A DNA stretch of 64,000 nt from Streptomyces rimosus subsp. rimosus (lineage in GTDB: Bacteria; Actinomycetota; Actinomycetes; Streptomycetales; Streptomycetaceae), in NCBI RefSeq assembly GCF_000720725.1, contig NZ_JOCQ01000004.1, forward strand, positions 1 to 64,000. Reading direction: 5' to 3'. Position 1 is the stretch's first letter. Every line of letters begins with the position of its first letter. The notes below the pieces were generated by a model, which ran no database searches, had not been told where the DNA came from, and saw only the letters and a list, made by a program, of their open reading frames with translations. The position numbers and the translations under genes are program-made. Of this stretch, positions 59,880-64,000 are shown piece by piece.

Positions 59880-60494
59880 ATGAGGAGCATTCGTGTAGCA
59901 GCACCCGGCGACGGCCTGGCCGTCGCTCGCCTCATGTCGTACGTCGCGAACGACGAAGTGCGGCCTGACTCCCCGATGATTCGAGCGATCGAGAAGCGCG
60001 GGGGCGTCGTGCCGGTGCGCTACGGCCAGGTGGCTTGCCTGGTAGCTGAGGTCGAAGGGGAAGTCGTCGGGATGGTGCACACCGCTCCTCCGGTTGACTG
60101 GCTGGCGACCTTCCCCAAGAACCGCGCACGGGCCCTGGCGCAGCGCATCCTCCAAATCGAGCTGCTGGCGGTGGACCCCGAGCACCGCGGCCAAGGAGTG
60201 GGACAGGCGCTTCTTGAGTCCGCGGAGAACCGGCTGCTCGATCAGCGCGGACACTTGGTCTATGCGAAGGTCCGTGCCGGTGACTATCCGGTGATGCGTT
60301 GGTACCGGCGCCGTGGCTACACCATCGCCGCGCAGGGCCAATCAGTTCTCATAAATACGACGCAGGGCCTTACCGGAATCGAGGACTGCGGAGATGGCTA
60401 CCAACTAGCCGCGAAAGCCGTGCAACCCGGCACCAAAATCGAGCGGTTCCAGGACCAGGGGAGCGAGCACCTTATCGCTGCCCGCAGTGCGTGA
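59880..60494 (+). CDS. GNAT-family N-acetyltransferase
   Basis: 204 aa. GNAT fold with the acetyl-CoA motif A at about residues 97-112 (LLAVDPEHRGQGVGQALLES) and the later YRRRGYTIAAQGQS. No Shine-Dalgarno; TAAACT ends 7 nt before the ATG, suggesting a leaderless message independent of its structural neighbours. Target unknown. Might modify a host or phage protein during lysogeny or infection. Confidence 0.85.
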   Translation: MRSIRVAAPGDGLAVARLMSYVANDEVRPDSPMIRAIEKRGGVVPVRYGQVACLVAEVEGEVVGMVHTAPPVDWLATFPKNRARALAQRILQIELLAVDPEHRGQGVGQALLESAENRLLDQRGHLVYAKVRAGDYPVMRWYRRRGYTIAAQGQSVLINTTQGLTGIEDCGDGYQLAAKAVQPGTKIERFQDQGSEHLIAARSA

Positions 60495-60560
60495 CCTAAC
60501 AGCGTTTATAGCTGCGGCTGGACCATGGGAGAAGTGCACTCTCATGAATGAGGTACCGAT

Positions 60561-60962
60561 ATGCCTTCCAGCCCGCTCGCCCCCGTCCCGCACAACCCGG
60601 AACGGGGCCGCCCCGAATACACTGCCAAGACCGGCTCCAACACTGCCCGCAAGGGCCGCCTCCGCTTCGAGGAGGGCGTCGGCACCGACACGGACGTACC
60701 GCGCGACTTCGGCGTTGGCGTCCTCTCCGGGTACGAGACCGCTCCCGGACGCCCGAATCACAACAAGGTCATCTGGAAGAAGCCGGCGGAGGAGACGCTG
60801 AAGGCTCGGGCGCATGTCGGGTCCGCTTCCTGGCCCGAGGCTCCTGAGTTCCTCCAGCCTTTCGCCGACGGCGCTGGCTCCGGCGCGGAGCTGAAATTCC
60901 AGATGGCTGTGAGGGATGGCGGTCACCAGTTCCGGCGCAACTACGCCAAGGTCACCGAGTAG
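60561..60962 (+). CDS. Phage hypothetical protein
   Basis: 133 aa, GAGG before the ATG. HNPERGRPEYTAKTGSNTAR, KGRLRFEEGVGTDTDVPRDF and NHNKVIWKKPAEETLKARAH suggest a small soluble beta protein. Followed by an 18-bp hairpin. Function unknown. Confidence 0.65.
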   Translation: MPSSPLAPVPHNPERGRPEYTAKTGSNTARKGRLRFEEGVGTDTDVPRDFGVGVLSGYETAPGRPNHNKVIWKKPAEETLKARAHVGSASWPEAPEFLQPFADGAGSGAELKFQMAVRDGGHQFRRNYAKVTE

Positions 60963-60970
60963 CCGCGGCG

Positions 60971-61025
60971 CACAGAAATCCTCTCAGCTACCGTTCTCTG
61001 CGGAGCCGCTGAGAGGATTTCTGTG
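60971..61025 (+). terminator. Long hairpin before the portal gene
   Basis: CACAGAAATCCTCTCAGC and its exact complement (61008-61025) form an 18-bp stem with a 19-nt loop. Strong terminator-like structure although the following T-run is weak. Confidence 0.65.
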
Positions 61026-61087
61026 TAATTCGCAGTCGTGCTCCGAGGGTCGCCTCCTGCACGTAGCAGCATTGGAGGTGATGCCGG

Positions 61088-61189
61088 ATGTCCGTCGCGT
61101 TCTACCCCCCGAGTATGCGCGCCGCCTCGTCAGACCTTGCCATATCCATCTCCCCTCTGGGGCTGGTTGAGCTGTCTGACGAGGAGTAG
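61088..61189 (+). CDS. Displaced N-terminus of the portal protein
   Basis: 33 codons (SVAFYPPSMRAAS to VELSDEE) ending at TAG 61187. A near-perfect GGAGGTGA sits 7 nt upstream of the ATG, far better than anything before the TTG used by the portal ORF. A -1 shift at GAGGAG continues as VAPLEFEIHGQRLSRYST into the portal frame. It is therefore best read as the true portal start with a lost base. Confidence 0.55.
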   Translation: MSVAFYPPSMRAASSDLAISISPLGLVELSDEE

Positions 61190-61221
61190 CTCCGCTTGAG
61201 TTTGAAATACACGGCCAGCGG

Positions 61222-62808
61222 TTGAGCCGGTATTCCACCAACTGGGCCTTCTACCTTGGCTACCACCACAGCTACCGTCGCGAAGCCGGTGAAACCCAGA
61301 ACGCGATCAACTACACCGGCGCGCTCGCCCGGTACATCAACCACTTCGTGCTCGGCCGCGGCATCCACTTCGAGACGAAGAAGAAGTACGACCACATCAT
61401 CCCAGCCCTGCTGCGTCGCGCATGGGAAGAGGACAACGACAAAAAGAGCCTCCTCTACGAGATCGGCGAGCACAGCGGCGTCACCGGGGACGCCTTCGTC
61501 AAGGTGGCGTACGAGAAGCCCTACCAGGACAAGGCCGGCCGCAACCACCCCGGTCGCGTACGCATCCTCCCGCTGTCGAGCGCCCACGTGTTCCCGGAGT
61601 TCCACCCCCATTCGCGCGACAAGCTCCAGCGCGTGAAAATCAAGTACAAGTTTTTCGGCACCAACACCGATGGAACGCGTCAGACCTACGTCTACACCGA
61701 GATCCTCACAGACGACCGGATCGCGGAGTACATCAACGACGACCTGGTGGACGAGCGCGACAATCCACTCGGGGTCATACCGGTCGTCCATATCAAGAAC
61801 ATCGCCGTGAGCGGTTCCCCATGGGGACTGAGCGACGTCAATGATGTCATCCCGCTGAACCGTGAGTACAACAACATCACGAACGACATCGCCGACATCA
61901 TCGCGTACCACGCAGCCCCCGTCACTGTGGTGCAGGGGGCCAAAGCGACCAACCTTGAGAAGTCGCCCAAGAAGGTTTGGTCGGGCCTTCCCAAGGACTC
62001 CAAGGTGTACAACCTTGAGTCTGCCGTGAATCTCCAGGGGCCTTTGGAGTACCTGGCGATCCTCAAGAACTCCATGCACGAGCTGAGTGGCGTCCCCGAA
62101 ACCGCTCTGGGTAAGACGCAGCCGGTCAGCAACACCAGCGGCGTTGCCCTCGCCATTCAGCACATGCCGCTGGTTCAGCGTGCCACCTTGAAGCAGATGC
62201 AGTACTCCATCGGGTTCAAGCGGATCAACGAGCTGGTTCTGCTGACACTGTACGTCCACGAGCCGAAGACGCTGATATACGACCCCGAATCCGAGGGCAT
62301 CAAGAAGGACGACTCGCAGCCCGATGTCATCGACATCCAGGACCCCGAGGCATACCAGGCCGACGTGGTCTGGCCCAGCCCCCTGCCCGTCGACAACATC
62401 GTCAAGCTCAACGAAATCCAGCTCAAGATGGCCCTCGGCCTGGAGAGTAAGCGCTCTGCCCTCAACGAACTTGGCGAGGAGTTCGCCGACGAGAAGCTCG
62501 CTGAGATCGAGGAAGAGCAGAAGCAAGACGCTGTCGCCCAGGGAGCGCTGGACTTTATCAAGGCGAGCATCGACGCGGGTATTTTGAACGCCGTGGGAAT
62601 GCCGCCGCAGGAATCCCATGCCGACAAGAAAACCACGCCGACGACAACCTCGGGGAAGGGCACCCCCGAATCGTCCGGCATGGCTCTGAAGCTCGGAATG
62701 GACACCAAGAAGATATTCGATCAGGTCGTCACGAAGGCGCACGGCACGAAATTGCCTCAGCGCTCCGTCGCCGCCGACACCACCGTAAGGACAGACAATG
62801 CCGACTGA
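61222..62808 (+). CDS. Portal protein
   Basis: 528 aa from TTG; the real start is probably at 61088 in another frame. Dodecameric head vertex through which DNA is packed. SPP1/phage portal features: RYSTNWAFYLGYHHSYRREA, GVTGDAFVKVAYEKP, VVHIKNIAVSGSPWGLSDVN, and the long central helix region MHELSGVPETALGKTQPVSN. The C-terminal Thr/Ser/Lys-rich tail is flexible. The stop overlaps the scaffold start. Confidence 0.88.
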   Translation: MSRYSTNWAFYLGYHHSYRREAGETQNAINYTGALARYINHFVLGRGIHFETKKKYDHIIPALLRRAWEEDNDKKSLLYEIGEHSGVTGDAFVKVAYEKPYQDKAGRNHPGRVRILPLSSAHVFPEFHPHSRDKLQRVKIKYKFFGTNTDGTRQTYVYTEILTDDRIAEYINDDLVDERDNPLGVIPVVHIKNIAVSGSPWGLSDVNDVIPLNREYNNITNDIADIIAYHAAPVTVVQGAKATNLEKSPKKVWSGLPKDSKVYNLESAVNLQGPLEYLAILKNSMHELSGVPETALGKTQPVSNTSGVALAIQHMPLVQRATLKQMQYSIGFKRINELVLLTLYVHEPKTLIYDPESEGIKKDDSQPDVIDIQDPEAYQADVVWPSPLPVDNIVKLNEIQLKMALGLESKRSALNELGEEFADEKLAEIEEEQKQDAVAQGALDFIKASIDAGILNAVGMPPQESHADKKTTPTTTSGKGTPESSGMALKLGMDTKKIFDQVVTKAHGTKLPQRSVAADTTVRTDNAD

Positions 62809-63580
62809 AACTGAGACGCAGCAGCAGCCGACCGCTACGCCCCCTGCCGCGCCGCCGGCCGCTCCGGCTGAGACCCCTCCGACCGCCGCGCCGCCGACCA
62901 CGGAGCAGCCGGCCACGACCACCAGCTCGAAGTCGACAGAGCAGGAAAGCCTCCTGCCGCGGCTGGAGTCCCAGCAGGAGGTGCTCGACCGCCTCCAGGC
63001 CGACCTGGACGCCCGCGAGGCTGAGCGGAAGGCCAAGGAGGAGGAAGAGGCAGAGGCCGCCGCCAAGGCCGCTGAGGAGAACGAGAAGCAGCGTCGTTCG
63101 ACGCTCTCGGCCAAGGCCCTGCTTGCAGAGAAGGAGGCCGAATGGGAGGCGAAGCTGGCCGACCTTCAGCGTCAAATCGCTGAACGTGACGCGTTGGCGG
63201 CGAAGGAGAAGGAGTACGTCGAGCTTCAGCAGTACCAGGCGCAGGCCCTGGCCGCGGCGGCGGACGAGATAGCCCCCGAGCTGCACGACCTCGTCAAGGG
63301 CGGCAGCCGCGAGGAGATCGACGCCTCTGTAGCCGCGATGAAGCAGAAGTCCGCCGCGATCGTTGCCAGCCTCCAGGCCGCGCAGACGCAGGCCCGCGCC
63401 GCCATGCGTGGTACTGCCCCGACGGGTTATGGGATTGGGCCGGAGGGAGCGATGGGGGACGTGACCACGCTGACCCCTGAACAGATCGCTGACATGCCTA
63501 TGTCCGAGTACGCGGCGTGGCGCATGAAGCAGGGACGGCCGGGCGCTCCGCGTCCACAGAACCGCGGCTTCATTAACTGA
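62798..63580 (+). CDS. Scaffold-like head assembly protein
   Basis: 260 aa, AAGGA before the ATG. Residues 1-45 are Pro/Thr/Ala-rich; 50-160 form a long charged coiled coil (EVLDRLQADLDAREAERKAK); the C-terminus ends TPEQIADMPMSEYAAWRMKQ, a typical scaffold tail preceding the capsid gene. Position between portal and capsid supports the call. Confidence 0.8.
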   Translation: MPTETETQQQPTATPPAAPPAAPAETPPTAAPPTTEQPATTTSSKSTEQESLLPRLESQQEVLDRLQADLDAREAERKAKEEEEAEAAAKAAEENEKQRRSTLSAKALLAEKEAEWEAKLADLQRQIAERDALAAKEKEYVELQQYQAQALAAAADEIAPELHDLVKGGSREEIDASVAAMKQKSAAIVASLQAAQTQARAAMRGTAPTGYGIGPEGAMGDVTTLTPEQIADMPMSEYAAWRMKQGRPGAPRPQNRGFIN

Positions 63581-63594
63581 TGTGAGGCCATGAG

Positions 63595-63628
63595 ACCCCC
63601 GATTCACCATCGTGCAGTCGGGGGTTTT
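63595..63628 (+). terminator. Intrinsic terminator between scaffold and capsid
   Basis: ACCCCCGA and TCGGGGGT stem then TTTT. It would reduce read-through into the capsid gene, so a separate capsid promoter in 63630-63735 is likely. A GTACGTACC/GGTGCGTAC hairpin lies there. Confidence 0.8.
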
Positions 63629-63748
63629 CTGTTGGGCAGTAACACTATTCCTGGTTGGTGAAGAGACTGGGGAGCAACGGCAAAAGTACGTACCGGCTTT
63701 CTGGTGCGTACGACCGCGGTCCCTGTCGTCACACCAGAAGGAATGCAC

Positions 63749-63907
63749 ATGCCCTCTGCTATCACCGGTACGGGGATGCTGTCCCCGACTCCGACCGCCT
63801 ATCCAGGCACCAATACGCAGCTCACTCCGGCGATTCAGACCATCTGGTCGAAGGAGATCCTGTTCCAGTCCATGCCGATCCTCAGGTTCGAGCAGTTCGC
63901 GGTCTGA
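63749..63907 (+). CDS. Major capsid protein, first exon or truncated
   Basis: 52 aa before a TGA at 63905. AGAAGGA is 6 nt before the ATG. LTPAIQTIWSKEILFQSMPI followed by LRFEQFAV matches the N-terminal arm of HK97-type capsid proteins, which normally run for 270 or more further residues. The abrupt end coincides with a P1-like helix, so splicing would restore the frame; otherwise the gene is broken. Confidence 0.7.
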   Translation: MPSAITGTGMLSPTPTAYPGTNTQLTPAIQTIWSKEILFQSMPILRFEQFAV

Positions 63908-64000
63908 CTTGGCCGCCTGCCGGAGTGATCTGGCAGTGATAATTCCGAGAATTGCTGGGATATCCTGCAAGACTCCAGCGCCACAGCGTAGCGGGAAACC
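63904..64000 (+). ncRNA. Candidate group I intron, 5' part
   Basis: The exon end GCGGT pairs with GCCGC downstream (63912-63916), giving P1 with a U.G pair at the proposed splice site after 63903. CTGCC/GGCAG (63917-63936) forms P2; AATTC/GAATT and GCTGG/CCAGC follow. The end of the window reads GCGGGAAACC, like the conserved P4-P5 strand. The catalytic core is beyond the edge, so this is a candidate only. Confidence 0.42.

Larger units (their letters stand above)
25065..64000. mobile_element. Prophage, left part, open at the right window edge
   Basis: Bounded on the left by the broken TPP gene. Contains a leftward arm of small genes, an Lsr2-like protein and helicase, a gene-poor promoter region, an XRE gene, a tyrosine recombinase, then rightward terminase, portal, scaffold and capsid genes. 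No right end is in view. The arrangement fits a siphovirus-like temperate phage integrated at attP, with the packaging end in the middle. The 47-57 kb part might have a separate origin. Confidence 0.85.

Overview
The window reads as a Streptomyces-type chromosome carrying a prophage. The host part (about 1-25 kb) is very GC-rich, with GTG and TTG starts, ATGA/GTGA gene overlaps, F420-type and TetR/XRE families, and a pca aromatic-degradation operon in actinomycete order. From about 25.07 kb to the right edge the DNA is slightly less GC-rich and consists of short unknown genes, phage regulators and then phage packaging and head genes.

Host region. 1-6.2 kb is the protocatechuate branch of the beta-ketoadipate pathway in one direction (thiolase pcaF, pcaH, pcaG, pcaB, the pcaL fusion, then pobA). 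Most junctions overlap or are nearly contiguous. PobA makes protocatechuate from 4-hydroxybenzoate; PcaHG, PcaB and PcaL convert it to 3-oxoadipate. The thiolase that should finish the route appears to have lost about 39 internal codons, including its catalytic histidine loop. Next come methionine aminopeptidase divergent from an XRE regulator, a stand-alone LigD phosphoesterase, a Rho-N-like protein, a membrane protein, a pyruvate-oxidase-like TPP enzyme, HAD and SDR genes, a zinc alcohol dehydrogenase, an LLM/F420 oxidoreductase, a STAS protein divergent from a TetR regulator, a two-gene module with an AbiEii-like nucleotidyltransferase, rsgA behind a short leader ORF, an Ada-AlkA repair protein, a DUF456 protein, a PP2C-like protein and a second TPP enzyme.

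Phage region. The second TPP gene is cut at about 25.07 kb, the apparent attL. The arm at 25-44.6 kb is almost wholly minus strand: some 30 small genes including an Lsr2-like protein, a PASTA/DUF3761 lipoprotein, a superfamily 2 helicase, HTH and many Cys-pair proteins, with two odd tRNA-like elements. Nine copies of a motif (minus strand AGGTACGAC, one orientation) mark this arm, several just ahead of terminator hairpins, and two are inside a duplicated 151-bp terminator/palindrome cassette. A 2.5-kb gene-poor stretch (44.6-47.2 kb) with three roughly 100-bp-spaced repeats is the likely source of leftward transcription.

From 47.2 to 57 kb come small genes on both strands, an XRE/membrane pair, a tyrosine recombinase, a MazG-like pyrophosphatase and a KTSC protein. 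From 57.2 kb the rightward head module holds the large terminase, accessory proteins, a GNAT acetyltransferase, the portal (its start is frame-shifted), a scaffold-like protein and the first 52 codons of a major capsid protein. The capsid ORF stops abruptly at a sequence that folds like the 5' end of a group I intron, at the right edge of the window. The order attL, leftward arm, terminase and heads implies that tail, lysis, an integrase and attR lie beyond the window.
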